From Erysipelotrichaceae bacterium (lineage in GTDB: Bacteria; Bacillota_I; Bacilli_A; Erysipelotrichales; Erysipelotrichaceae): DNA of 64,000 nt. The stretch lies in NCBI GenBank assembly GCA_017432885.1, contig JAFRIE010000033.1:124001-188000 (forward strand). The letters run 5' to 3'. The notes below the pieces were generated by a model. The model saw nothing but the letters and a program-made list of their open reading frames with translations, had not been told where the DNA came from and ran no database searches. Every line of letters begins with the position of its first letter. Positions within the stretch are counted from its first letter, which is position 1. The position numbers and the translations under genes were made by a program. Positions 25,951 to 35,706 of this stretch are shown here, one piece after another.

Positions 25951-26074
25951 GGAAAGAAAGCGGAATAATGAACTTAAAAAACGGCCATATTACTGGGAGA
26001 AGAATAGATGGATTGTTATAATTAAAGTATAAAAAGCACAGTCAAGAGACATTAATAATAACGAAGGTATTGAT

Positions 26075-27106
26075 ATGGCGAACGAACTTACAAAAAGAAA
26101 TGAAAATCAACCAGAGAATCAAAAGCTTGATCTTTATGATGCGCAGTTTGACTCTTTATCATTAATGAAGATCAACGAGCAGAAGCAACAAGAAGCAGAC
26201 AAAATCATTTCAAGAATAACTGCAGCCCTTGTTGACAAGGATATTGCAAAAAAGGTCAAGAAGAAAGGCAGTCCGGAATATGAATATGTAGTACAGATGG
26301 ACGACAAGACAAAAGAAGCTCTTGAGAAAGGTCTTATCAAGTTTGATGTAGCGAAAGATGGAAGGGTGTTTGCGCAGTTGAGAGAAAATGGAAAATACAG
26401 CAAGAAACTCTCAATCGATAAAGTAATGAAAGACGAGGGAATTAAACCTGAAGAATTAACTGGTGCTCTTCAGGTCAAAGCAATACAAAGTCAACTTGAA
26501 GAAATGGCTGCTACTCTTGAAAGCATCGAACAGACTGTAAGCGAGGTCAAACAAGGTCAGCAGGATGATAGGATTGGTCTTTTCTACAGCGGCATGAACA
26601 TGTATTTAGAAGGCAAAACTATCATGGATCCAGAATTAAGGAAATATGTCACATCCCAGGCTTTGCAATCAATAAGCAACGCCAGTGCACAGTTGATTCA
26701 ACAGATTCAGACCGATAGAAACTACCTGTTAAACGGAAATTATAAAAAGAAAAAAGGACAAAGCTATGATGAACTTCAGTCCAGGATGGAGAGCATTAAT
26801 AAAGCGTTTGAGATCATTTATCAATCGGCAATGTTAAAAGCCGGGATATATTATGATCAAAACGAATTACAGTCAATGATGATGGTCTTGAATGAATACA
26901 AGCGGTTTATTGAAAAGGTCATTATGCCAGTTGCACCAAAACTGATTGAATTTGATGAAAATGTCACTGTACTGAAGGACAGCGTTTGGGATAGGCGGGC
27001 AAATACGTTAATATGCGCTGAAACGATCAATCAGCAGATAATGCATGCAGATCATTATTTGATTGAATACAAGGAGGAAGAAAAAGTATGTCAGACAAAA
27101 GAGTAA
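26075..27106 (+). CDS. Hypothetical helical protein
   Basis: 343 residues, mostly helical, with a probable coiled coil around residues 140-180 (VKAIQSQLEEMAATLESIEQ) and no signal peptide. The middle part, QMDDKTKEALEKGLIKFDV..GRVFAQLRENGKYSKKL, looks like a small alpha/beta unit. I do not recognise the family. The last 19 bases overlap the start of the zinc-ribbon gene, so the two form one unit. Base composition is more A+T-rich than the housekeeping genes, and both sit next to a type I restriction system, which suggests a mobile or defence role without proving it. Confidence 0.65.
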   Translation: MANELTKRNENQPENQKLDLYDAQFDSLSLMKINEQKQQEADKIISRITAALVDKDIAKKVKKKGSPEYEYVVQMDDKTKEALEKGLIKFDVAKDGRVFAQLRENGKYSKKLSIDKVMKDEGIKPEELTGALQVKAIQSQLEEMAATLESIEQTVSEVKQGQQDDRIGLFYSGMNMYLEGKTIMDPELRKYVTSQALQSISNASAQLIQQIQTDRNYLLNGNYKKKKGQSYDELQSRMESINKAFEIIYQSAMLKAGIYYDQNELQSMMMVLNEYKRFIEKVIMPVAPKLIEFDENVTVLKDSVWDRRANTLICAETINQQIMHADHYLIEYKEEEKVCQTKE

Positions 27107-27414
27107 AAGGATGCCCAAACGAGAATTGTAAGGATTACAAGAAAATAAGATACAAAGCCGAAGATAGATTTTGCAAATCCTGTGGATCAGAATTGATTTT
27201 TGTTTGTAGCAAATGCTGGACCCCGCTTGCCGACGATGATCAGAAAAAGAAAATCTGTGCAAAATGCGAAGCAAAAAGGGAAGATCGAAAAGAAAACATC
27301 ATTAATACTGCAAAAAAGATAGGCGAGGGAACGGTAGCTGTTATCGCATTAGTTCCTACTGTTTTGAAAACTGTTCCAACATTGATAGAAAAAATTCCTA
27401 CCAAAAAGGAGTAG
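27088..27414 (+). CDS. Zinc-ribbon protein with hydrophobic C-terminal helix
   Basis: 108 residues. Four cysteine pairs (CPNENC, CKSC, CSKC, CAKC at about residues 9-60) form two zinc-ribbon modules in the first 60 residues, followed by a basic helix and a hydrophobic stretch (GTVAVIALVPTVLKTVPTLI) that may attach to a membrane. AAGGAGGAAGAAAAAGT precedes the ATG, inside the upstream gene. Cofunction with the 343-residue partner is likely; the actual role is unknown. Confidence 0.68.
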   Translation: MSDKRVKGCPNENCKDYKKIRYKAEDRFCKSCGSELIFVCSKCWTPLADDDQKKKICAKCEAKREDRKENIINTAKKIGEGTVAVIALVPTVLKTVPTLIEKIPTKKE

Positions 27415-27627
27415 ATTAAGTTTTTTTCAACTTTTATAAAAAAGCAGAGTTCATATTATCTCTCTTTTTATAATGCTATTACAAGAAAAATAATGTAGTT
27501 TTTTGCCTGGGGAAGAAATAGTATTCTATTATATGCCAAGTTGAATTAGTCGTATTTTTTGAACAATCCTTTGTTAAAATAATAATGATAAAATCTGAGA
27601 ATTATTTGATAATAATCGAGGCATAAT

Positions 27628-29199
27628 ATGGACAATACAAAAGAACTTCAAAGACAGGAACTACATAATGCAATCTGGAAAATAGCCAACGATTTACGTG
27701 GAGCGGTAGATGGATGGGACTTTAAACAGTATGTTCTTGGAACACTGTTTTACAGATATATCAGTGAGAACATTACCGCCTATATCAACAAAGGCGAACG
27801 GAAAGCCGGTAACACAGATTTTGATTATGCCAGGATGTCTGATGAAGAAGCAGAAGAAGCGAGAGAGGATCTTGTAGAAGAGAAAGGATTCTTTATTCTA
27901 CCTTCTGAATTATTCTGTAATGTCCGTACAAAAGCAAAGAACAACCCTAATCTGAATGAAACATTAGAGAAGACCTTTAATCACATTGAAGATTCTGCAA
28001 AAGGTACAGGGTCAGAAGATGATTTTAAAGGTCTTTTTGATGATTATGATGTCAACTCCAATAAGCTTGGTGGGACCGTTGAAGAAAGAAACAAGAGATT
28101 GCTTGCGCTTCTTAATGGCGTTGGCGATATGAACCTTGGAGACTTTCAGGATAACACCATAGACGCTTTTGGCGATGCCTATGAATTCCTTATGACCATG
28201 TATGCATCCAATGCCGGAAAATCTGGCGGAGAGTTCTTCACTCCGCAGGAAGTATCCAGACTATTAACGCTTCTAGCCTTAGGAGACAAGAAACAAGTAA
28301 ATAAAGTATATGACCCGGCGTGCGGTTCAGGATCACTGCTTTTGCAGGCAGCCAAGATACTTGGACCAGAAAACATCAAGATCGGTTTCTTTGGTCAGGA
28401 AGTCAATATCACTACATACAACCTCTGCAGGATCAACATGTTCCTGCATGATATCAACTACAACAATTTTGATATTGCATATGGTGATACACTTGTAAAT
28501 CCGTTACATTGGGATGATGAGCCTTTTGATGTCATCGTCTCCAATCCACCTTACAGCATCAAATGGGAAGGTGATGACAACGTTACGTTGATCAATGACG
28601 AAAGGTTCTCTCCTGCAGGTGTACTGGCTCCAAAATCAAAAGCAGACTTTGCTTTTATCATGCATTCCTTAAGCTGGCTGTCTTCAACGGGAACGGCAGC
28701 GATCGTATGCTTCCCTGGCATCTTCTACAGAGGCGGAGCAGAGAAGAAGATCAGACAGTATCTGGTTGATAACAATTTCATTGACTGCGTTATTCAGATG
28801 CCGGACAATCTGTTCTTTGGCACTTCTATTGCTACATGTATCATGGTTCTAAAGAAAAACAAAAAGGATAACAGCATTCTTTTCATTGATGCATCAAAGG
28901 AATGTGTCAAGGTAACCAATAGCAACAAGTTGTCAGAAAACAACATCCAGAACGTTTTTAAGATGTTTGCAGATCGTAAAGACATCCAGCATGTGACCAA
29001 GCTGACATCTTATGAAGAGGTTAAGGAGAACGACTATAACCTTTCTGTATCGACCTATGTTGAACAGGAAGATACAAGAGAAAAGATAGATATCAAGGTT
29101 CTTAACCAGCAGATCAAAGAGATCGTTGCAAGAGAAAACGAGCTCAGAGCGTCTATAGATAAAATCATTGCAGAAATAGAGGGAGATACTGATGAGTAA
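27628..29199 (+). CDS. hsdM: Type I restriction-modification methyltransferase subunit HsdM
   Basis: 523 residues. An N-terminal helical HsdM domain ([21 protein letters not shown]) precedes the gamma-class adenine methyltransferase with SAM motif I at 229-235 (DPACGSG) and the catalytic N306-P-P-Y motif IV. It methylates adenine in the sequence chosen by HsdS and is part of both the methylase and restriction complexes. The start overlaps nothing; a 210-base A+T-rich gap with promoter-like sequence lies upstream. It overlaps hsdS by eight bases. Confidence 0.95.
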   Translation: MDNTKELQRQELHNAIWKIANDLRGAVDGWDFKQYVLGTLFYRYISENITAYINKGERKAGNTDFDYARMSDEEAEEAREDLVEEKGFFILPSELFCNVRTKAKNNPNLNETLEKTFNHIEDSAKGTGSEDDFKGLFDDYDVNSNKLGGTVEERNKRLLALLNGVGDMNLGDFQDNTIDAFGDAYEFLMTMYASNAGKSGGEFFTPQEVSRLLTLLALGDKKQVNKVYDPACGSGSLLLQAAKILGPENIKIGFFGQEVNITTYNLCRINMFLHDINYNNFDIAYGDTLVNPLHWDDEPFDVIVSNPPYSIKWEGDDNVTLINDERFSPAGVLAPKSKADFAFIMHSLSWLSSTGTAAIVCFPGIFYRGGAEKKIRQYLVDNNFIDCVIQMPDNLFFGTSIATCIMVLKKNKKDNSILFIDASKECVKVTNSNKLSENNIQNVFKMFADRKDIQHVTKLTSYEEVKENDYNLSVSTYVEQEDTREKIDIKVLNQQIKEIVARENELRASIDKIIAEIEGDTDE

Positions 29200-30385
29200 G
29201 TTAGAAGAATTGATTCAACAGTATTGTCCTGATGGTGTAAAATACGTAAAACTGTTGGATGTGGCTGAGGTGTTATATGGTTTTCCTTGTGATGCTTCAC
29301 AGTTTAACACCAACGGAAATGGAAAACCGCTTGCAAGAATAAGAGATGTGCTAAATGGTTATTCGGGGACTTATACCACTGAGCCAGTGCCAGTAAAATA
29401 TGAACTGAGTAAAAATGATCTTTTAGTAGGTATGGATGGAAATTTCCATGTTGGGAATTGGAAACAAGATGGAGGAATATTGTGCCAACGTGTTTGTAAA
29501 ATATTCGCCAAAAATAATGAACAAGAAATCTTAAATGGTTTTTTGTCCCACTTAATGAAGCCGATAATGAAAAAAATAGAAGATAGTAAACAAAGCGGGA
29601 CAGTAAAACACTTACTTGACAAAGATATCCGAGGTATTGAAGTTCCGCTACCGGCTTTGCCGGTACAAAGAGAAATCGTCCGTATACTGGATGAGTTCTC
29701 TTTGTTATCAGCCGAGCTTGCAGCCGAGCTTGCAGCTCGTAAGCAACAATATGAATATTATAAAAACGAGCTATTGGAATTTCCTGAATGCGAAACAATC
29801 ACTTTATCCGAATTGTTTAACACAAGAAACGGATTCACGCCGTCTAAAGGTAATCCAGACTACTGGACTAACGGAACATTGCCATGGTTCAGAATGGAAG
29901 ATATAAGAGAGAACGGTCGAATACTATCTGATGCAATACAGCATATTACAATGGAGGCAGCTAAAAATAAACCGTTCCCAGCTAACTCAATTATTGTTTC
30001 TACATCTGCAACCATAGGGGAGCACGCTTTAATAACTACAGATTTTCTATCCAACCAGAGATTTACTTGTTTGACGATTAAAGACGAATATAAAAAACAA
30101 TTTGATATGAAGTTTTTGTTCTATTATTGCTTTAAGCTTGATGAGTATTGCTTGAATAATCTCAATCAAGGCAACTTTGCATCAGTTGATATGACACAAT
30201 TCGCTAAGTTCAAATTTCCTATTGTTCCAATTGACGAACAGAGGAAAGTTGTTTCTTTGCTTGAGAAGTTTGATTGCTTGGCCAATGATATCAACGAAGG
30301 TCTTCCTGCAGAAATCGAAGCAAGACAAAAACAGTATGAATACTATCGCGATAGATTATTGAGTTTTGAAAGAAAAGAGGCTTAA
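29192..30385 (+). CDS. hsdS: Type I restriction specificity subunit HsdS
   Basis: 397 residues with the usual duplicated layout: target recognition domain 1 (about 10-150), central conserved helix '[17 protein letters not shown]...[13 protein letters not shown]' (about 152-195), recognition domain 2 (about 200-340) and a distal conserved helix '[16 protein letters not shown]....[13 protein letters not shown]'. It reads a bipartite DNA sequence. The central helix contains a tandem 12-base duplication encoding AELAAELA, in the place where repeat number sets spacer length in the EcoR124I family. No second hsdS or recombinase is visible nearby, so shuffling is unlikely. Confidence 0.95.
   Translation: MSKLEELIQQYCPDGVKYVKLLDVAEVLYGFPCDASQFNTNGNGKPLARIRDVLNGYSGTYTTEPVPVKYELSKNDLLVGMDGNFHVGNWKQDGGILCQRVCKIFAKNNEQEILNGFLSHLMKPIMKKIEDSKQSGTVKHLLDKDIRGIEVPLPALPVQREIVRILDEFSLLSAELAAELAARKQQYEYYKNELLEFPECETITLSELFNTRNGFTPSKGNPDYWTNGTLPWFRMEDIRENGRILSDAIQHITMEAAKNKPFPANSIIVSTSATIGEHALITTDFLSNQRFTCLTIKDEYKKQFDMKFLFYYCFKLDEYCLNNLNQGNFASVDMTQFAKFKFPIVPIDEQRKVVSLLEKFDCLANDINEGLPAEIEARQKQYEYYRDRLLSFERKEA
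29711..29734 (+). repeat. Two tandem 12-bp repeats in hsdS central region
   Basis: GCCGAGCTTGCA occurs twice in direct succession, followed by a partial third (GCTCG). It encodes AELA-AELA in the helix joining the two recognition domains. In EcoR124I and its relatives, two versus three copies of a comparable four-residue unit change the spacer of the recognition site by one base. Confidence 0.85.
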
Positions 30386-30388
30386 TTT

Positions 30389-31042
30389 ATGGTAAAAGGC
30401 GTTGTATATATCTTGACAAATCCCAGTTTTCCTGACTATGTCAAGATTGGGTATGCTGCTGATATCGAGAAAAGACTGAAACAACTGAATAAGAGTGAAA
30501 CAATCCCGTTTGCTTTCAGAGTTTATGCAGTCTATGAAGTCGATAAATCCCTGACCGACAAGGAACTGCATAAGCTTATTGACACACTCAACCCAGATCT
30601 AAGATCCATAGAAACGTTTGATGGTAGAGCTAGAGTAAAAGAATTCTATGCAATGTCTGCAGAAGATGCTTATGGACTGTTGGAGTGCATTGCGAGGATA
30701 AGTGGCACTGAAGACAGACTGAAAAGGATGAAACCGGAAGGTCACGAGATTCTGGATATGCAGATCGCCAAAGAAGTTCAGGAGAACGAGTTTCGCGGAA
30801 AATTCAGATTTACTGATATTGGCATTCCTGTCGGCAGTATTCTAAAACTGTTGGGGAAACCGGAGGTTGAAGTGAAAGTAGTTGATGATAGGCATGTCGA
30901 GTATCAGGGAAAGACGACATCCCTTTCTGCGCTTGCCAAAGAGCTCAATAATTTCAATTACCCGGTAAACGGGGCAAAGCACTTTACATACAACGGCAAA
31001 ACAGTATGGGAGATCAGGAGAACCCACTCCATTTTAGATTGA
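30389..31042 (+). CDS. T5orf172-type GIY-YIG protein with RAMA-like C-terminus
   Basis: 217 residues. The first about 90 residues match the T5orf172 subgroup of GIY-YIG nucleases (GVVYILTNPSFPDYVKIGYA, then a Glu-containing helix 'LTDKELHKLIDTL'). The last about 65 residues, 'IPVGSILKLLGKPEVEVKVVDDRHVEYQGKTTSLSALAKEL....GAKHFTYNGKTVWEIR' in pattern, resemble RAMA-like modules associated with modified-base recognition. It is inserted between hsdS and hsdR with three- and twelve-base gaps, so it belongs to the restriction operon. It could cut or recognise modified DNA; the exact role is not known. Confidence 0.78.
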   Translation: MVKGVVYILTNPSFPDYVKIGYAADIEKRLKQLNKSETIPFAFRVYAVYEVDKSLTDKELHKLIDTLNPDLRSIETFDGRARVKEFYAMSAEDAYGLLECIARISGTEDRLKRMKPEGHEILDMQIAKEVQENEFRGKFRFTDIGIPVGSILKLLGKPEVEVKVVDDRHVEYQGKTTSLSALAKELNNFNYPVNGAKHFTYNGKTVWEIRRTHSILD

Positions 31043-31054
31043 TAATTGCAAACC

Positions 31055-34000
31055 ATGGCCAATTATAACATCATTTCACAGAACCCTGAATCGACAGTGG
31101 TCACCGAATATACTCCAATCGCCAGAAAGTCTGACGCTTTTCAAAGTGAAGCGGCACTGGAAGCTGAATTTATCAGGATGCTCTGTGAACAGGGATATGA
31201 AAGATTAAACATTCATACTGAAGCAGAGTTAATAGACAACCTGCGTATACAGATCCAGAAACTCAATAAGTATGAGTTCACTGACACTGAATGGGATTAC
31301 TTCTTCAAGACCTTCCTGGCTAACGCCAACGAGGGAATCAAAGAGAAGACCAGAACCATTCAGGAAGACTATGTTAAGCCTACAAAACTTGATGATGGTT
31401 CTACAAAAAACATCAAACTGATTGATAAAGAAAACATCCATAATAACTCTCTTCAGGTACTTAATCAGTACGAAGCAGAAGGAAGCCGCAAGAACAGATA
31501 TGATGTCACTGTTCTGGTAAATGGCTTGCCTTTAGTACATATTGAACTAAAGAGGCGCGGTGTAGCGATCAGAGAAGCATTCAACCAGATCAACAGATAC
31601 CAGAGAGATTCCTTCTGGAGCGGATGCGGATTGTACCAGTACGTACAGATCTTTATCATATCCAACGGTACTCATACCAAGTATTATTCCAATACGACCA
31701 GGTATTCTCATACGGAAAACAAGAACGGAAAAAGCAAGTCGAAGACTTCCAATTCTTTCGAGTTCACGTCTTATTGGGCAGATGCCAAGAACAGAACCAT
31801 TCCGGATCTGGTAGACTTTACCAGAACCTTCATGACTAGGCATACACTGCTTAATATTTTGACCAAGTACTGTGTATTTACGGTTGATGATTTATTGCTT
31901 GTGATGCGTCCGTATCAGATCGTCGCAACCGAAAAGATTTTAAACAAGATACAGATCAGCACCAACTATAAAATCTTCTCTACCCCTGCTGCCGGAGGTT
32001 ACATCTGGCATACCACCGGATCAGGAAAGACATTGACTTCTTTCAAGACAGCCCAGCTTGCCACAAAGCTCGATTATATCGATAAAGTACTGTTTGTCGT
32101 AGATAGAAAAGATCTGGACTATCAGACGATGAAGGAATATGACAAGTTCAAGAAAGGCGCTGCGAATTCCAATAAATCTACAGCTATACTAAAGGCTCAG
32201 ATCGAAGATTCTGAAACAAGGATTATTATTACTACGATACAGAAACTGGATATCTACTGTAAACAGAACAAAGGCTCTGAAGCGTTTAACAAGCATATCG
32301 TTCTGATATTCGATGAATGTCACAGATCGCAGTTCGGTGAGTTCCATGCGAATATCACTTCTTCCTTCAAGAAGTATCATCTGTTCGGATTTACCGGTAC
32401 GCCGATCTTTGCCGAGAATGCCGGTTCTATTACGCTGACAAAAGGATTCGTCGATAAGAATGGAATCGTGTTAAAGACGACACCGCAGGTCTTTGGTGAA
32501 TGTCTGCACGACTATACGATCATCAATGCAATCAACGATGAAAACGTTCTTCCTTTTAAGGTTGACTATATTCAGACTATCAAGGAAAAAGAGATCAAGG
32601 ACAAGGATGTTTCCGACATCGATAGAGAAAGAGCATTGAAGGATCCACGAAGAGTCAGCGAGGTTGTTTCTTATATCCTGGAGCATTTCGATCAGAAGAC
32701 CAAGAGGAACGCGGACACCTATGTACATACGCTGATATCCAATGTAACGGATGTTGCGATCAGACAGGCTCTGGAAGAAAAGGAAAAGAAGAGAATCAGA
32801 GGATTCAACTCCATCTTTGCTACGGCTTCCATTGAGTTCGCAAAGCTGTATTATGCCGAATTCAAGAAACAGCTTAAGGTTTCTGAAAAGCCTTTGAAGA
32901 TCGCTTTGATCTATTCTTATGGAGCAAACGATGAAGTCGGTGATTTTGTTGAAGATGAAAACTCCGATGATACGAACGGATTGGATGTATCAGACAGAGA
33001 CTTTCTGGATAGCGCAATCAAGGATTACAACCTGATGTTCCATACGAACTACGATACATCATCCGATAGATTCCAGAACTACTACAAGGATGTATCGATG
33101 CGTATGAAGAATCAGGAGATCGATATCCTGATCGTTGTGAATATGTTCCTGACCGGGTTTGATGCGACAACGCTGAATACGTTGTGGGTGGATAAGAATC
33201 TGAGATATCACGGCCTGTTACAGGCTTTCTCCAGAACGAATCGTATTCTTAACAGTATTAAGACGTTTGGCAACATTGTATGCTTCAGGAACCTGGAAAA
33301 GGCCACAGATGAAGCTCTGGCTTTGTTCTCGGATAAAGAAGCCGGAGGCATTATCCTGTTAAAACCGTACAAGGATTACTTTGAAGGGTTTGATGAAAAC
33401 GGCAGGCACTTTGAAGGATATCTGGAGATCGTTGATAGGCTTCTAAAGGAGTTCCCGCTCAGCAAGTGGCAGGAATATGTTCTCGGTGAAAAAGCAGAAA
33501 AGACATTCATTCGTCTGATGGGTGTACTGTTGAAACTGAGAAATATTCTGACGGCTTTTGATGAGTTTGAAGATATTCTTACACCGATCACCCTGCAGGA
33601 TTACTTGAGCAAGTACAATGATCTGTACGACAAGTATCGCAGGAAGAGCGATGACGAAAAAGAAATCATCAACGACGATATTGTCTTTGAAGTGGAACTG
33701 GTAAAACAGATTGAAGTAAACATCGATTATATTTTGGCTTTGATTGCAAAGAAGAAAAAAGAGGGTGCTACCAACAAGCAGATCGTCGCATCTCTTAATT
33801 CTGCGATGAACTCATCCTTTGCGTTAAGGTCTAAAATAAAGCTGATTGAAAACTTCATTGAAACACTGGGTGGAGAAGATGTCAGGGCATCCTGGGAAAC
33901 TTATATTAAACAGAAAATTGTAGATGATCTGGAAGAGATCATTCAGAGCGAGAATCTGAACGCTGCTGAAACGTATCAGTTCACTCATGATAGTCTGGAG

Positions 34001-34162
34001 AACGGAAGATTTGACACATCCGGAACGGCAATGAATCAGATCCTTCCGCCGATGTCCCGATTTAATAAAAACAGAGCATCTGTCAAGGAAAGAGTCATTG
34101 AGAAACTAAGAGAATTCTTTGACAGGTACTGGGATCTGGGAATCAATGTTACTGATAGGTAA
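31055..34162 (+). CDS. hsdR: Type I restriction endonuclease subunit HsdR
   Basis: 1035 residues from ATG 31055 (MANYNIISQ); a TTG nine bases upstream is an unlikely start. The N-terminal nuclease has D150 and E164-x-K166 (HIELKRRG). The helicase motor has Walker A TTGSGKT at 320-326 and a DEAD-box variant D420-E-C-H, then a 'TGFDATTLNTLWVDKNLRYHGLLQAFSRTNRI' motif VI block and a helical C-terminus that contacts the methylase. It translocates DNA and cuts at a distance when the site is unmethylated. It is the last gene of a complete, intact M-S-(GIY-YIG)-R operon. Confidence 0.95.
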   Translation: MANYNIISQNPESTVVTEYTPIARKSDAFQSEAALEAEFIRMLCEQGYERLNIHTEAELIDNLRIQIQKLNKYEFTDTEWDYFFKTFLANANEGIKEKTRTIQEDYVKPTKLDDGSTKNIKLIDKENIHNNSLQVLNQYEAEGSRKNRYDVTVLVNGLPLVHIELKRRGVAIREAFNQINRYQRDSFWSGCGLYQYVQIFIISNGTHTKYYSNTTRYSHTENKNGKSKSKTSNSFEFTSYWADAKNRTIPDLVDFTRTFMTRHTLLNILTKYCVFTVDDLLLVMRPYQIVATEKILNKIQISTNYKIFSTPAAGGYIWHTTGSGKTLTSFKTAQLATKLDYIDKVLFVVDRKDLDYQTMKEYDKFKKGAANSNKSTAILKAQIEDSETRIIITTIQKLDIYCKQNKGSEAFNKHIVLIFDECHRSQFGEFHANITSSFKKYHLFGFTGTPIFAENAGSITLTKGFVDKNGIVLKTTPQVFGECLHDYTIINAINDENVLPFKVDYIQTIKEKEIKDKDVSDIDRERALKDPRRVSEVVSYILEHFDQKTKRNADTYVHTLISNVTDVAIRQALEEKEKKRIRGFNSIFATASIEFAKLYYAEFKKQLKVSEKPLKIALIYSYGANDEVGDFVEDENSDDTNGLDVSDRDFLDSAIKDYNLMFHTNYDTSSDRFQNYYKDVSMRMKNQEIDILIVVNMFLTGFDATTLNTLWVDKNLRYHGLLQAFSRTNRILNSIKTFGNIVCFRNLEKATDEALALFSDKEAGGIILLKPYKDYFEGFDENGRHFEGYLEIVDRLLKEFPLSKWQEYVLGEKAEKTFIRLMGVLLKLRNILTAFDEFEDILTPITLQDYLSKYNDLYDKYRRKSDDEKEIINDDIVFEVELVKQIEVNIDYILALIAKKKKEGATNKQIVASLNSAMNSSFALRSKIKLIENFIETLGGEDVRASWETYIKQKIVDDLEEIIQSENLNAAETYQFTHDSLENGRFDTSGTAMNQILPPMSRFNKNRASVKERVIEKLREFFDRYWDLGINVTDR

Positions 34163-34198
34163 AAAGCATGACAGAAAAATACGAAGGAGGGTACTAAA

Positions 34199-35248
34199 AT
34201 GGAAAGTATATTAGCGGTTTTATTTTTCGTTGCTTTAATTGCAAGTATTGTTTTTTTTAAGAAAGCGAAAAAACAAAAAAAGAACAATGAAGACTATTCA
34301 GACAACAAAAAGAAAGCATGGATATGTCTTGCGGTGACAATTCTTTCGCTGATTGTGTTCAGTTTCTTTTCAAATCCAAGTAAAAGCGGAAATAGTTCTT
34401 CAGTAAAGAAACCTGAACAAAAAGAAACAACAAAAGAAGACAAACCAAATATGGAGTCATTTAAAGCAAAGTGCGATGAAATGATGAAGGAACTAAACAA
34501 CGATTATTATAATTCTTGGATTTCTTCAGGAGGGTATTTAGTTCTTGAAGTATCAAACAATGGAGTTGCGGACGAAACAAGATCTGCTATAGAAGGAAAC
34601 AAAGAGGCAAGAGCTAGTTGGAATATCTTAAGAGACAGTGTTCTTTCTGACTACAAGAAACTTGTTAGTGCAGCAAAAGAATCTGGCATTGATAATCCAC
34701 TAATTTCTTATAATGTTGTAGATGAAACAGATACAACAAAATACTTATTGACCGTTCAAGGCGGTGTTGTGGCTTATGATGCAGTAGAAGAAGCCGTTGC
34801 TGAAGCAATCAATTCAGCAACTACAGGTGAAAAAAATGCCCTTAAAAGCGCTCAATCATATCTAAACTATACCGCGTTCTCCTATGACGGATTGATCAGA
34901 CAACTTGAATTTGAGGGATATACAGAAAGCGAAGCTATTTTTGCTGTCAACAACTGTGAAGCCGATTGGATGGAACAGGCCTTAAAATGCGCTAAATCAT
35001 ATCTGAACTACACTGCATTCTCTTATGATGGATTAATCAGACAACTTGAATTTGAAGGGTTTACTTCAGAAGAGGCAACACATGGAGTAGATAATTGTGG
35101 AGCTGATTGGTATGAGCAGGCTGCAAAATGTGCCAAAAACTATCTAGACTATTCATCTTTTTCAAAATCAAGTTTGATTAACCAGCTTGAGTTTGAGGGA
35201 TTTACACACGATCAAGCTGTATATGGAGCAGAACAAAACGGTTATTAA
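34199..35248 (+). CDS. Ltp-like membrane protein, possible superinfection exclusion
   Basis: 349 residues with two N-terminal membrane helices (about 3-20 and 41-57), a polar linker, a domain of about 120 residues (MESFKAKCDEMMKELNNDYY and onward) and three C-terminal repeats of about 48 residues of the form 'A...A..YL.YTAFSYDGLIRQLEFEG.T..EA..AV..C.ADW'. These match the host-cell-surface-exposed lipoprotein (Ltp) repeat of PF07553, known from phage TP-J34 Ltp, which blocks phage DNA injection. Here the anchor is a transmembrane pair, not a lipobox. GGAGGG precedes the ATG. It lies 36 bases after hsdR, which supports a defence context. Confidence 0.8.
   Translation: MESILAVLFFVALIASIVFFKKAKKQKKNNEDYSDNKKKAWICLAVTILSLIVFSFFSNPSKSGNSSSVKKPEQKETTKEDKPNMESFKAKCDEMMKELNNDYYNSWISSGGYLVLEVSNNGVADETRSAIEGNKEARASWNILRDSVLSDYKKLVSAAKESGIDNPLISYNVVDETDTTKYLLTVQGGVVAYDAVEEAVAEAINSATTGEKNALKSAQSYLNYTAFSYDGLIRQLEFEGYTESEAIFAVNNCEADWMEQALKCAKSYLNYTAFSYDGLIRQLEFEGFTSEEATHGVDNCGADWYEQAAKCAKNYLDYSSFSKSSLINQLEFEGFTHDQAVYGAEQNGY
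34841..35245 (+). repeat. Three Ltp-type repeats
   Basis: Three copies of a unit of about 47 codons end the Ltp-like gene. Copies 1 and 2 are nearly identical in protein (YLNYTAFSYDGLIRQLEFEG) but differ at many third positions; copy 3 is more diverged (YLDYSSFSKSSLINQLEFEG). They are therefore under selection as protein and not recently duplicated. Confidence 0.85.
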
Positions 35249-35325
35249 TCATTCAAGAAATGATTCAACAATATTTCGTTTTTAGTATCTAACACATAAC
35301 TATTGATTAGCATGAGAAAAAGTTA

Positions 35326-35682
35326 ATGCAATCCATTTCCGATGCTCTTGTTAAACTGGACCATTCCAAATTCCGTTCCAGCTTTAAACTCACAAAGAAA
35401 GAACAGCAGTATCTCACGGAAAAAGGCATGCCCCTCATCCGGAAACATGCCTGTGATTTCGTACGGACCAAACTCGCTCCGGCAGATCCCCTCAACGACG
35501 GGAAACAAACACCCATGCACGGACATCCCGTCTTCAAGGCGATGCATGCTACAGCCTGCTGCTGCAGAGGATGCCTGAACAAGTGGTACAGAGTCCCTCT
35601 ACACAAAGAACTGACCGAGGAACAGCAGGAGAAGATCGTAAACCTGCTGATGGCCTGGATCGAGAAACAGACAGATAAATAA
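35326..35682 (+). CDS. DUF4186 family protein
   Basis: 118 residues. The conserved core 'RKHACDFVRTKLAPADPLND' and 'GKQTPMHGHPVFKAMHATACC' with the CCCRGCLNKW cysteine cluster is typical of DUF4186, a small family of unknown function whose Cys/His pattern suggests metal binding. The start at 35326 has only a weak purine stretch in front. It marks the return to housekeeping-like base composition after the restriction island. Confidence 0.82.
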   Translation: MQSISDALVKLDHSKFRSSFKLTKKEQQYLTEKGMPLIRKHACDFVRTKLAPADPLNDGKQTPMHGHPVFKAMHATACCCRGCLNKWYRVPLHKELTEEQQEKIVNLLMAWIEKQTDK

Positions 35683-35683
35683 G

Positions 35684-35706
35684 AAAAGGCCTTCCGGCCT
35701 TTTATT
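35684..35706. terminator. Bidirectional intrinsic terminator
   Basis: Stem AAAAGGCC/GGCCTTTT with a TTCC loop between the convergent DUF4186 and cupin genes. The cupin stop codon overlaps the right flank. Confidence 0.85.

Noticed and set aside
25969-26025. Short open frame of about 17 codons after pnuC
   Set aside because: No ribosome binding site or conserved feature; the stretch looks like a spacer with A+T-rich promoter-like sequence for the following gene.
27415-27627. Possible terminator or RNA gene before hsdM
   Set aside because: Only weak A-T hairpins (AAGTT...AACTT) and poor promoter matches are visible; nothing beyond A+T-rich spacer can be supported.
29192-30385. Phase-variable hsdS shuffling by inverted repeats
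   Set aside because: No second hsdS copy, inverted repeats or recombinase gene is seen in the window.
31046-31054. TTG as start of hsdR
   Set aside because: The ATG at 31055 gives the expected N-terminus; the TTG has no ribosome binding site and adds only three residues.
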